DNA of 64,000 bases, taken from Candidatus Amarobacter glycogenicus (GTDB lineage Bacteria > Chloroflexota > Dehalococcoidia > Tepidiformales > Tepidiformaceae). A program made the translations under genes and the position numbers. Positions 27,173-37,295 of this stretch are shown here, one piece after another. Under the pieces are notes generated by a model. That model was not told the DNA's origin. It ran no database searches and worked only from the letters and a program-made list of their open reading frames with translations. The stretch covers positions 1 to 64,000 of the forward strand of contig JADJZF010000009.1 of the NCBI GenBank assembly GCA_016719395.1, written 5' to 3'. How positions within the stretch are numbered: position 1 is the first letter of the stretch; each line of letters opens with the position of its first letter.

Positions 27173-28301
27173 CTATATCAGGGCACTTAACGGCGCGACG
27201 TTCATCGTATCGGCGCCCATCACTTCGGTGAGACCAAGAAGTCTGATCTGGGAATGTCGCGAAACCAGATCCCTTGCGAGTTTGCCGCATCCAAACTTGA
27301 TCCCGACGATGCCACTGCCAGCCACGCGGAATTGGATTCCTGCGCCTGGCGCTCTGCTATCGCTCTCGAGCACCACGAGAATTGTGAAATCCCCCGACGG
27401 CACCCAAGAGCCGGCTTCGGTTTGACTCTTGTAGACGGCGAAGAGGCTGCGAGGCTGTGCTGCCACTGATCGTATGGCTCGCAGGACGCTCTCCGACTCA
27501 GCGGCGTCGCAGTCGGTCGCGCGGAAAACGTTCATGATCGTGCCCTCAGGGGCTCCTTCTGGGCACTTAGGCAGCTCCCCGGTGCCCTTGGGCTCCAGAA
27601 TGCACGGAGTGGGGGTAGCCACCAGCCGTTGCTCCACCTCCTCGGCGGGGCCGAGTAGTGTCGCCACGAGACCGTCGAGCGTCGGGTCGCCAGTGCTCGT
27701 GTCCGGGGGATGGCCGTAGCCTGAGAGGTTCGTCGGTGACGGCGTGGCCGACTCTGTTCGACAACCGCTATCGACAAGCGGCAGTTGGACGTGTTTTGGA
27801 TTAGGAATGTTGAGTTCTCGCTGGTCGACTTCTGCTCGATAGGTCGTTGGTGCGGCGAGAAAGGCGGCTTGTGATACTGGATCGAGCTGGAGCGGCCCGA
27901 CCACTATCAGCGATGGATTGTCCTCGGGCACCCGCGGAACGCAATGGGCGCCGCTGAAGTAGCCAGAACCCATTACTTGGGCCAGCCCAGCAGGGGATCC
28001 GTCAGGGCCGAGTAACGTGACCTCGCCTAGCAGACTTCGGGGCACGAAGAGCCAGACACGCAACCTTTCGCGGTCCGGCCAGTTATCTGCGCCTTCGTCG
28101 ACTGCCCAGTAGACCGCGTCCGGCGCGGAGGTAGGAGTCGGTGTCGGCTCGGGAACGAGAGTGGCTGTTGCCGTCAAGTGCCGGAGGAAGGAACTGTTGC
28201 AGCGGGATCGCCGGACGAATCGTCGTCAGAGCACGCTGTGAAGGCCAGGAGCGATGCCCAGGGCGAAGCAAGGTTCCGACCGCACGCAGGCGGGTGGACA
28301 T
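27173..28301 (-). pseudogene. Lipoprotein of unknown function, two frameshifts in the N-terminal part
   Basis: The ATG at 28301 gives MSTRLRAVGTLL. After a shift comes SPWASLLAFTACSDDDSSGDP, a signal peptide with lipobox (FTAC). A second shift near 28180 leads to TATATLVPEPTPTPTSAP, a Thr/Pro linker, and a mature domain of about 310 residues with few Cys residues, ending at 27173. It would be anchored to the outer face of the membrane. The lipobox region closely resembles that of the lipoprotein at 29417-30664 (VTACSDDDSTGEP), so the two are probably diverged relatives. I do not recognise the mature domain. Confidence 0.65.
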
Positions 28302-28331
28302 CGTCTGCCGCCTGAGCTGCAGATTTAAGTT

Positions 28332-28373
28332 ACGAGTCCTGTTGTCGCCTGGTTTTGCGGCAACCATGTGATC
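28332..28373 (-). repeat. Short repeat matching the R2 element end (R3)
   Basis: ACGAGTCCTGTTGTCGCCTG and the next 20 bases match 27133-27172 at about 37 of 42 positions. Inside, GTTGTCGC and GCGGCAAC can pair around an 8-base loop. The copies flank the lipoprotein gene 27173-28301 in direct orientation. Confidence 0.6.
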
Positions 28374-29391
28374 TACCAGCTACCCAAGCGACGTCGGTTC
28401 GAGCGCTGGCGGCGCTCGCCCGCAAGGGCAATCGCGCCGGCCGATACGACAAGCACTCCTAGCCACAGCAACCCTGGAGATTCGTCATCGGAGTCACTGA
28501 TGGGTCCCGTCCCAGTGGGAGGCGGCAGCGGTTCCGGCAGCTTGCGAGCGAGGGCGGTAATCACCGCGAACGCATCCTCGTTGTCTGTGTAGCCGGACTG
28601 GAAGTCGATACGCCAGATGATACTGCCGTCTGTGATCCAGGCCGTTCGCGGCCCGATACCGCCGGCCACTGCCGGCGTAGGCATCAGGGACAGGACAGCG
28701 AGACCGTCCACGTACGTCTGTTGAACGTCCGTGACCGGGCTGCTCGCAGGCACGGCCATGAGGAAGTCGCCAGTCTTTGTCCAGGAGGCCAGGACAAACA
28801 AGCGGTCGCCCCGGCCTGGTACGTAACCTGAGCGCTGAATCGTTCCGCGGCCTGAGGACTAACTCGTGCGCCTCCGTTGATCGCGGTGTAGCCGGCGAGA
28901 GCCGGCTCGCTGCGTGGCAGCAGGCGGCGCAGATCACCGAATGTCACGGACGGCAGGTCGCCAACCTCTGGGAAGGCGAAGCTCTGTTCGGTGGCCGGGG
29001 TAGGCCCGAAGCGGATGCGAAGCGGGTGGCCTGGGAGCGGCTGCCGCACCGCCGTCCAGGTCTCGTCAGTCACCTTGGTAAAGTCAAAGAATGAGCACTC
29101 GCTGCGGAAGAGGCCGATGCACACCCGCGCCGTGGAAGCGGCGACTGTCAAGACACGGGCGCACAACTGGCCCCGGTGATCGTCCGTCGGGCAGTTCTCG
29201 CCATACGTCAGCCCATATGGTGTTCCCTGCTGTTCGGCCTGGACCTTGATGGCCTGCTTCAGGTCGTCGGGGACTTGAGACCACGGAACGTCGGCGGGAG
29301 ACTGAGCGGACGCCGTAGCGGCGCCTGCCGACGCAGCGACGAGCCAGAAGGTCATTGCCATCGAGATCACCAGTGCAAACCTGCGCCACAT
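28373..29391 (-). CDS. Exported protein with C-terminal membrane anchor, one frameshift
   Basis: The ATG at 29391 has a GGAGG site 7 bases upstream. A signal peptide lies at residues about 1-30 (MWRRFALVISMAMTFWL, then an Ala-rich cleavage region). The mature part has several Cys residues (NCPTDDHRGQLCAR, RVCIGLF, RSECSFF). Near 28805 the frame slips; one more G in a G-run gives QAGGDRLFVLASWTKTG and continuity to the end. The C-terminus has LLWLGVLVVSAGAIALAG followed by RRQRSNRRR, a single anchor helix with a basic tail. The family is not recognised. It lies between two lipoprotein genes on the same strand, probably as an operon. Confidence 0.75.
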
Positions 29392-29416
29392 GTTCTTACC
29401 TCCAGAATTCCTCACC

Positions 29417-30664
29417 CTAGCCGGCGCAGAGTCCGCCGTGGCCGCCGAACTGCCCCTGCGCGGCATACGCGTAGTCGTCGGTCCAGTTGACGTGGATGCC
29501 GCTAATCGATGCGCGGTATTGGAGCGTGTCCGGGTCGAGCAGGCGGCCCCCACTGAACGTTCCGATCTGCAGCAAGCCGGCAGAAGTCAGGTCGAACCAT
29601 GGGCCGAATGTCCCCGAAGCGGACGCCGGGTTGCGCAGCTCAGTGATCTTCCCGATGGTGCGGTCAAACAGCCGCAGCACGCCCACGGGCTGATTCGCGG
29701 CCTCGTCGTAGATGCAATAGGCATCGGTCCAGGCGATCCAGCGCGAAGAGGCACGGAACGGCCAGTTGTCGGGCGAGGCGAGCGCCGTCGCGACATACGT
29801 CGCCTGCCCCGTTGCGATGTCGACTTCGAACAGGTTGGTCCGCAGATCCTGCAGTCCGCCGGCCGGCGGAGTAGCGACCACGAGTGTGCGGGCGTCGGCG
29901 AGCACGGCCGCGTAGGCGGTGAAGTGATAAAGCACGAAGTCGGTAGCCGTCTCGCGGAGTTCGAACGTCTTCTCCTCGTTTCCCCCGAAACGTAGTGAGC
30001 CCGTCGGCCCTTCCACGACTTCGATATAGTACGGTGTCGTGCGGTTGGGTTGCCGCGCCGGGACGCCGAGCAAAGACGTGGTTGCTCCCGTGCGCAGGTC
30101 GAGGATGAGCGAGTCGTTGCCCCCCGGTGCGACCACCACCACCTTGTCGTTGTCGAGGAAGAATGTGAGTCGCGCCGGTCCGAGATCGCGGCGGCTGCCG
30201 TCCCGCACGTCGATGAGCGTCGCGCGGCCGTTGTTGCCGAACTGGCTCTCGCCAGGGGGATAGGCGATCCAAACCCCGCGACGGCTATCCGGCGCCCACT
30301 CGACGTTGCTTCCTGGCCCCAGGTCGATAGTCGTCTTCTTCGCAATGTCGTAGATGACCGCCGAGCTACCGTTCCATTCGGTATAGTCGAAGGTGGTGGT
30401 CGGGGCGTCGCGTGTGACGTCGGACCGGATCTCGCGCGGCTCTGTGAGGAGGCCGCGGATCTCGCGGAGAGGCGGCGGCGTCGCGTTCGAAGGTGGAGGG
30501 GTAGGCGTTGGTTCGGGAGCCAGAGTGGGCGTTGTCGACGCCGTCTCGGTGGAGGAAGGAACTGTGGGGCTGGGTTCGCCGGTCGAGTCGTCGTCCGAGC
30601 ATGCCGTAACGAGGGCGACGCCGATCGCGACAGAAGCAACTATCGCAAGTCTTCGTGAGCTCAT
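29417..30664 (-). CDS. Lipoprotein, probable beta-propeller
   Basis: 415 residues from MSSRRLAIVASVAIGVALV, with a lipobox VTAC at about residue 22 and then a Thr/Pro-rich linker. The mature part has repeats like those of TolB/PD40 propellers: GSNVEWAPDSRRGVWIAYPPG, GRATLIDVRDGSRRDLG, NDSLILDLRTGATTSLLG and RLFDRTIGKITELRN. It is anchored at the outer membrane face; propellers of this type usually bind ligands or proteins. A GGAAGAGG site precedes the start. It is the first of three exported-protein genes between the R2 repeat and tRNA-Gln. Confidence 0.8.
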   Translation of the reverse strand: MSSRRLAIVASVAIGVALVTACSDDDSTGEPSPTVPSSTETASTTPTLAPEPTPTPPPSNATPPPLREIRGLLTEPREIRSDVTRDAPTTTFDYTEWNGSSAVIYDIAKKTTIDLGPGSNVEWAPDSRRGVWIAYPPGESQFGNNGRATLIDVRDGSRRDLGPARLTFFLDNDKVVVVAPGGNDSLILDLRTGATTSLLGVPARQPNRTTPYYIEVVEGPTGSLRFGGNEEKTFELRETATDFVLYHFTAYAAVLADARTLVVATPPAGGLQDLRTNLFEVDIATGQATYVATALASPDNWPFRASSRWIAWTDAYCIYDEAANQPVGVLRLFDRTIGKITELRNPASASGTFGPWFDLTSAGLLQIGTFSGGRLLDPDTLQYRASISGIHVNWTDDYAYAAQGQFGGHGGLCAG

Positions 30665-30838
30665 CGATTGCCTCTTCCTGCAGGTCCAAGGTACATCGTC
30701 GCGCATGGGCTGCAGCCAGACACATGGACCCTCAAATGCAGGGCCACAAGGTCACAGGTCGGCTGCAGGACTGGTTCGCCAGAACAGCCAGCTCGAAACA
30801 GTCCCTTGTACGTGGTCGAGTCCTGTTGTCGGCTTCTC

Positions 30839-30908
30839 GCGACGTTATGGCGACTCTAGATTCGTGGTTGCCGAGCAGGGATTCGAACCCCGACCAAAGG
30901 CTCCAAAG
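30839..30908 (-). repeat. 70-bp direct repeat overlapping tRNA-Gln (attachment-site-like core)
   Basis: Identical to 26989-27058 except one base (GCGAC-T-CTAGA against GCGAC-G-CTAGA). It spans the tRNA-Gln 3' half and 26 bases beyond it. The two copies are 3850 bases apart. Confidence 0.8.
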
Positions 30909-30938
30909 ACCCGTGTGCTACCGTTACACCACTCGGCA
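30865..30938 (-). tRNA. tRNA-Gln (TTG)
   Basis: Acceptor arms TGCCGAG/CTCGGCA, D arm GTGT-AACGGTA-GCAC, anticodon loop CTTTGGA (anticodon TTG), T arm CGGGG-TTCGAAT-CCCTG, and an encoded CCA. The anticodon stem CGGGT/GCCTT has one mismatch and two G-T pairs, which is weak. The 3' half is part of the 70-bp repeat. Confidence 0.85.
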
Positions 30939-31059
30939 GTGGTAGACGAGGATAGGCGTTAGAGGATAGGCGATAGGCGTTAGTCGCCGACCAACCTCGT
31001 TGAAACCACCTCGACGCTCAGCGTAGGTTCACAGCCACCAATCGTCGAGGAGCGCTCCC

Positions 31060-31428
31060 TTGGATTCAATCCGCAATCATCGCGATCTCATCGCCTGGCA
31101 GAAGGCCATGGACCTTGCCGTCGAGGTTTACCGACTGGCTGAGAAACTCCCAATGCGGGAGGCGTACGGAATCTATAGCCAGACCACTCGCGCAGCCGCG
31201 TCCGTGCCGGCCAACATCGCCGAGGGCCACGGAAGGCAGGGAGCGAAAGAGTTCGCCAACTTTCTCTCCATTTCGCGCGGCTCACTCGCAGAAGTAGACA
31301 CCTTCCTCGAACTCTCACGGCGCCTGAATTACCTGGCGGAGGCGGGCCTTGAACGAGCAAACGGACTCGCGGACGAAGTGGGGCGCCTCGCCACGGCACT
31401 TCGGCAGAGCCTGCTGCGCCGCCCCTAA
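31060..31428 (+). CDS. Four-helix bundle protein (TIGR02436/S23-like)
   Basis: 122 residues from a TTG with GAGGAG 9 bases upstream. It has the family hallmarks HRDLIAWQKAMDLAVEVYRL, SQTTRAAASVPANIAEGHGR, FLSISRGSLAEVDTFLELS and a final Leu/Arg helix. These small proteins were first seen as 23S rRNA intervening-sequence products and occur alone in many genomes, forming pentamers of four-helix bundles. The cellular role is unknown. No rRNA gene is present here. It lies between tRNA-Gln and tRNA-Leu. Confidence 0.93.
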   Translation: MDSIRNHRDLIAWQKAMDLAVEVYRLAEKLPMREAYGIYSQTTRAAASVPANIAEGHGRQGAKEFANFLSISRGSLAEVDTFLELSRRLNYLAEAGLERANGLADEVGRLATALRQSLLRRP

Positions 31429-31438
31429 CGCCCATCGC

Positions 31439-32833
<1,395 letters not shown>

Positions 32834-33017
32834 CGCCGCACTCTACACGTGGAGTGGCTTAGCGGGCGGCGGCCCGGGCAGCCACCTGCCTGCCTGGCGA
32901 CCCAGTCGGGTTCCTCGGCACTTTCACCAGGAGACATCCCCGCCGCTGACGCGTTCGCAGGTTGACGCCGACGCTATACTCCGCTCGCTCCAACCATTCC
33001 AGAAAGGAACTCCGCGC

Positions 33018-33792
33018 ATGAACACACGCATCGGGGTCGCTGCCGTCGACCGGGAAGAGCTTCGGGCGCGCATTTCGGAGAAGTACCGTGATGTCGCCAT
33101 GAACCCCGGGCTGGGGTTCCACTTCCATACCGGCGCTCCGCTGGCGCGGATGCTCGGCTATCCTCCCGAGGTCGTGGCGGCGCTGCCTCCCGGCACGGTG
33201 GATTCGTTCGCCGGGACGGGAAACCCGTTCCTCTTCGGTGACCTCCACGCGGGCGAGACCGTCGTCGATCTTGGTTGCGGCGCGGGCTGATTCCCTCACT
33301 GCTGCGGGCAGGTCGGTCCCGGCAGCGGGGTCTTTGCCGTCGACATGACGGCAGAGATGCGGGCGAAGACAGGCAGGCGCCGGGCATTGGGACTGACCAA
33401 CGTCACCGTCCTCGAAGGTTTCGCCGAGGACCTGCCAGTGGCGGCGGGCGTGGCCGATGTCGTTATCAGCAACGGGGTGATCAATCTTTGCCCCGATAAG
33501 CGGGCGATCTTCCGGGAGATGTACCGCGTCCTCAAGCAAGGCGGGCGGATCAGGTGGGCGACATCCTGGTCCACCGGAGGTTCCCCAGGAGGCGAAAGAC
33601 GACATCGAACTCTGGAGCGGCTGAATTGCCGGTGCTCTGCTGGAAGCAGAGTGGAGGCAAATCCTGGCACTCACCGGCTTCGTGGACGTCGTGATGTCGA
33701 ACGAGATCGACGTCTTCTCCGGGAGCAAACACGAATCCGACGCGGCGGAGTTCGATACCCGCGGCGTGACGGTCTTCGCGCTCAAGGGCTGA
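33018..33792 (+). pseudogene. arsM: ArsM-like arsenite methyltransferase, indels and one in-frame TGA at a conserved Cys
   Basis: The ATG at 33018 has AAGGA 9 bases upstream. It has PGLGFHFHTGAPLARMLGY, then motif I VVDLGCGAG, VFAVDMTAEMRAKTGRR, GFAEDLPVAAGVADVVISNG, NLCPDKRAIFREMYRVL, and the C-terminal ALLEAEWRQILALTGF to the stop at 33790-33792. Indels near 33289, 33310, 33551 and 33575 look like short homopolymer losses. At 33622-33624 a TGA replaces the Cys expected in ELWSG-C-IAGALLE, with both sides in the same frame. The enzyme would methylate As(III) using SAM. No other ars gene is adjacent. Confidence 0.7.
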
Positions 33793-34087
33793 GCTCGCGG
33801 CGTCGGCTTTTCCGGGATCGAGACGGACAGTCCTTCGGCTGCGGCGTCATCCGGAGGTACGGCTTGACCGTCCGGTGGCTCGCCCTGCCTCCAATCGACA
33901 GGTGTTGCGACCTCTTGTAGGCGGTGAGCTGGAGCGAATCGAGGGCGCGCAGAGTGACGATCCCACCGGGGGCCCGAAGAATGGGTGCCCCTCATTTCGC
34001 TCGCCTGGTGAGCAGGTATCCCGGGGCACCTCTGCAACCGCTGGTGCACTTCAGAGAGCCGGCCGGCGATCGCCTACAATCCCCGCG

Positions 34088-35254
34088 ATGAACTTCGAAC
34101 CCACCGAAGCCCAGCAGCAGATTCGCGCCCAGGCCAGGGCCCTTGCCGGCCGCTTCGACGATGCCTACTGGCGGCGTTGCGATAGCCAGCACGAATTTCC
34201 CTGGGAGTTCTACCAGGCGTTCGCGGCGGCCGGGTGGCTCGGCATCGCCATCCCCGAAGCCTACGGGGGCGCCGGCCTCGGGATCGATGAAGCCTCGATC
34301 CTGCTGGAAGAGGTTTCGGCTTCGGGCGCGGCGATGAACGGCGCGACCGCCCTCCACCTGACGATCTTCGGACTGAACCCGGTGGTGAAGCACGGCACCG
34401 AAGACCTGAAGCAGCGCATCCTCCCCGCCGCGGCCCGGGGCGAACTGCATGTGGCCTTCGGCGTAACCGAACCGACGGCCGGGAGCGATACCCCGAGCAT
34501 CACCACCTTCGCCCGCCGCGACGGCGACCAGTTCATCGTTTCTGGCCAGAAGGTCTGGACATCGAAGGCGAAGGAGTCTTCGAAAGTCCTCCTGCTCGCG
34601 CGCACGGCGAAGCCGGAGGAATCCGCGCGGCGCACCGATGGCATGACGTTGTTCCTGGCGAACCTCGACCCTGCGCACGTCACCATCCGGGAAATCGACA
34701 AGCTCGGGCGGCACGCAGTGGATTCGAACGAGGTCTTCTACGACGAACTGCCGGTCGATGCCCGCGACGTGGTGGGGGAGGTCGGGCGGGGGTTCTACCA
34801 CCTCCTCGACGGGTTGAACCCGGAACGCATCCTCGTCGCCTCCGAGGCGCTGGGAATCGGCAGGGTGGCGCTTGCGAGAGCGACGCAGTACGCCAGGGAT
34901 CGCGTGGTGTTCGGGCGGCCCATCGGGCAGAACCAGGCCATCCAGTTCCCGCTCGCGGATAGCTACGCCAAGCTGAAGACGGTCGAGCTGCTCATCCGCA
35001 AGGCGGCATGGCTGTACGACACCGGCCAGCCATGTGGGGCTGAGGCCAACATGGCGAAGTACCTCGCCAGCGAATGGGGCTTCGAAGCCGCCGACCGGGC
35101 ACTCCAGGTCCACGGCGGCTTCGGCTACGCGAAAGAGTTCGACATCGAGCGGTACTGGCGTGAAGTGCGGGTGATGAAGATCGCCCCGGTGACCAACGAG
35201 ATGGTGCTGAACTTCATCGGCCAGCACGAGTTGGGGCTGCCGCGGTCGTACTGA
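34088..35254 (+). CDS. Acyl-CoA dehydrogenase
   Basis: 388 residues from MNFEPTEAQQQIRAQARAL. The family signatures are HVAFGVTEPTAGSDT and the C-terminal LQVHGGFGYAKEFDIERYWR, plus the flavin/substrate segment RYARDRVVFGRPIGQNQAIQ-like stretch (ARDRVVFGRPIG). The length is normal. The soluble FAD enzyme oxidises acyl-CoA to the 2-enoyl-CoA and passes electrons to ETF. The reading frame is intact. It is followed 27 bases later by a small gene and then by an MFS and an SDR gene, a plausible acyl or aromatic-acid degradation set. Confidence 0.95.
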   Translation: MNFEPTEAQQQIRAQARALAGRFDDAYWRRCDSQHEFPWEFYQAFAAAGWLGIAIPEAYGGAGLGIDEASILLEEVSASGAAMNGATALHLTIFGLNPVVKHGTEDLKQRILPAAARGELHVAFGVTEPTAGSDTPSITTFARRDGDQFIVSGQKVWTSKAKESSKVLLLARTAKPEESARRTDGMTLFLANLDPAHVTIREIDKLGRHAVDSNEVFYDELPVDARDVVGEVGRGFYHLLDGLNPERILVASEALGIGRVALARATQYARDRVVFGRPIGQNQAIQFPLADSYAKLKTVELLIRKAAWLYDTGQPCGAEANMAKYLASEWGFEAADRALQVHGGFGYAKEFDIERYWREVRVMKIAPVTNEMVLNFIGQHELGLPRSY

Positions 35255-35281
35255 CGGACCGCCGCCGAGGGGTGACGCAGG

Positions 35282-35866
35282 ATGCAGTTCGAGACGAAGT
35301 ACCGGGCGGCGATAGCGGAGGGATCGATCGACCTGACCTTCCGCCGTTGGAAGCGCCCCCAGGTTGTCGCGGGGAACACGTACCGGACGGCGGCGGGACG
35401 GGTGGTGGTGGACGGCGTAGACGTAGTCGACCCCCGGTCGATCACTGATGAGGAGGCGCGGCGGGCGGGCTATGCTTCGGCGGCCGCGCTTGTGGCCGGC
35501 CTCCGCGGCGGGACGTCGCTGCCGGTGTATCGCGTCGCGTTTCGCCCGGCGACCGGCGCGGACCCCCGAGACGAACTGGCGGCGGACACCAGTCTCACCG
35601 GGGCGCAAATCGCGGACATCGAAGTCCGGCTGGCGCGGCTCGACCGGGCGAGTCCTTCGGGGCCGTGGACGCGGTCCACCCTCAACCTGATCGCCGCGAA
35701 CCCGGCTGTCCGCGCGGGCGACCTCGCACCGCAGCTCGGGCAGGAGATCCTCGCCTTCAAGCTCAACGTCCGCAAACTCAAGAACCTGGGACTGACCCTG
35801 AGCCTGGAGAGTGGATACCGGCTCTCATCGCGCGGTGGGGCATGGCTGGGGAGGGACGTACCCTGA
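35282..35866 (+). CDS. Hypothetical protein, possible ASCH/PUA-like N-terminal domain
   Basis: 194 residues. The N-terminal 70 residues (SIDLTFRRWKRPQVVAGNTY, then VVVDGVDVVDPRSIT) resemble ASCH-type beta-barrels that bind RNA or nucleotides. The C-terminal part is helical and charged (GAQIADIEVRLARLD, FKLNVRKLKNLGLT). An AGGGGTG site precedes the ATG. The domain call is by eye and not firm. Confidence 0.6.
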   Translation: MQFETKYRAAIAEGSIDLTFRRWKRPQVVAGNTYRTAAGRVVVDGVDVVDPRSITDEEARRAGYASAAALVAGLRGGTSLPVYRVAFRPATGADPRDELAADTSLTGAQIADIEVRLARLDRASPSGPWTRSTLNLIAANPAVRAGDLAPQLGQEILAFKLNVRKLKNLGLTLSLESGYRLSSRGGAWLGRDVP

Positions 35867-35941
35867 GTCGCCTCGGCCTCCAGCCGGCAAAGATGTGATA
35901 CTGGTGAACTACCGGTATGCCGGCTCCAGGCGGTCGCCCTT

Positions 35942-37219
35942 TTGACTGAAGCGCCTTCCACGCGGAAGAACCCGTTCACGGTGTTGGCCCACTGGCAGTA
36001 CCGGCTGCTCTTTATCGGCACCACGATGTCGATGCTGGCATTCGGGATGATGCAGGTCGTCCAGGGTGTGGTGGCGTTCGACCTGACGGGGAAGAACGGC
36101 GCCGTTGGCTTCGTCGGCCTTGGCCAGGGCATCGCCATGCTGTTCTTGAGCCCGGTGGGCGGGACACTTTCTGACCGCGTTTCAAAGAAGAGGATGCTGA
36201 CCTTCGCCCAGTTCGTGATCGGGTTCATGTTCGGGGTGATTGCGGTGCTTATCGCCACGGAACTGATCACGATTCTGCTCCTGGCGGGAGCGAGCCTGAT
36301 CCTCGGCTGCATGTATTCGCTGATGGGCCCGACGCGCCAGGCGTGGGTAGGCGACCTGCTGACTGGTGACGACCTCGCAAGCGGCGTGGGGCTGCAACAG
36401 TTAATGATGAACGTCACCCGGATCGTTGGGCCGCTGGTCGCGGGCGTGCTGGTGGCCGCGGAGCCGATCAACACCTCGGGGACCTACTTCGCGATGGCCG
36501 GCCTGTTCGCGCTCGTGGTGATGACGCTCTCGCTGATGCAGCCGACGCCGCCGCGACCGCGGGCGCACGCGACTTCGGTGAAGGCCGACTTGCTCGAAGG
36601 CTTCCGCTACATCCGGGACACGCCCGACGTGCGGATGCTGGCGGTCATCTTCATGGGAGTCGTACTCAGCGGCTTCTCGTACCAGACGCTGATGCCGGGG
36701 TACCTGGTGAACGCCTTGGGCCACCCGGCCACGCACCTCGGCCTGCTCTTCAGCACGACAGCGGTGGGCGGGATAGCGGTGAACCTCGCGCTGGCATCGC
36801 GGCCGCCGCGAAACTCCATCGCAGTGATGCTGTTCTGCGGGAGCGGGCTGGCCGTTTCGCTCGCCATGCTCGCGCTCGCACCGAGTTTCGCAGTGGCACT
36901 GGCGGTTTGCGCCGTACTCGGGGCGTCTTCGAGCGGCTTCCAGATGTTAAACAACGTGAACCTGATGGAACGCTCGGAAAGCGCCTACCTGGGGCGGGTG
37001 ATGGCGGTGACGATGATGGCGTTCGGCGTGAACTCCATCGTCTCCTACCCCATCGGCGTCATTGCAGACGGCATCGGCGAACGGGGGACGCTCGGCGGAT
37101 TGGCCTGCGCATGCATGACGGTCGTCTTGCTCGGGGTCTTCGCCGTGCGTTCGCAAACCGCACGAAGGCCGTCGCCGGCGGCACCGGGAGCCGAGGCGGC
37201 CACAACTCCCGGCCGGTAG
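35942..37219 (+). CDS. MFS transporter
   Basis: 425 residues from a TTG start. Twelve hydrophobic helices, with PVGGTLSDRVSKKRML between TM2 and TM3 (motif A) and a second-half copy. It resembles MFS_3-type exporters (TIGR00900-like). The substrate is unknown. The frame is intact. It is followed 76 bases later by the SDR gene. There is no local regulator. Confidence 0.92.
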   Translation: MTEAPSTRKNPFTVLAHWQYRLLFIGTTMSMLAFGMMQVVQGVVAFDLTGKNGAVGFVGLGQGIAMLFLSPVGGTLSDRVSKKRMLTFAQFVIGFMFGVIAVLIATELITILLLAGASLILGCMYSLMGPTRQAWVGDLLTGDDLASGVGLQQLMMNVTRIVGPLVAGVLVAAEPINTSGTYFAMAGLFALVVMTLSLMQPTPPRPRAHATSVKADLLEGFRYIRDTPDVRMLAVIFMGVVLSGFSYQTLMPGYLVNALGHPATHLGLLFSTTAVGGIAVNLALASRPPRNSIAVMLFCGSGLAVSLAMLALAPSFAVALAVCAVLGASSSGFQMLNNVNLMERSESAYLGRVMAVTMMAFGVNSIVSYPIGVIADGIGERGTLGGLACACMTVVLLGVFAVRSQTARRPSPAAPGAEAATTPGR

Positions 37220-37295
37220 CCTGGAGCCGGCCACACCCAAAACGCGCGGATCATCTAAGATGCGCGCGCACATTCTTGTTCTGGAGGAACATTTC

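Noticed and set aside
33289..33291. First in-frame TGA of the ArsM-like gene as a selenocysteine codon
   Set aside because: Here the surrounding protein only fits after adding bases (GAG-x-DSLTAAG and then QVGP with CC for C), so the TGA is an indel artefact and no Cys is expected at this position.
33992..35608. Long minus-strand frame of 538 codons opposite the acyl-CoA dehydrogenase
   Set aside because: It is the antisense shadow of a clear, intact acyl-CoA dehydrogenase in a high-GC genome.
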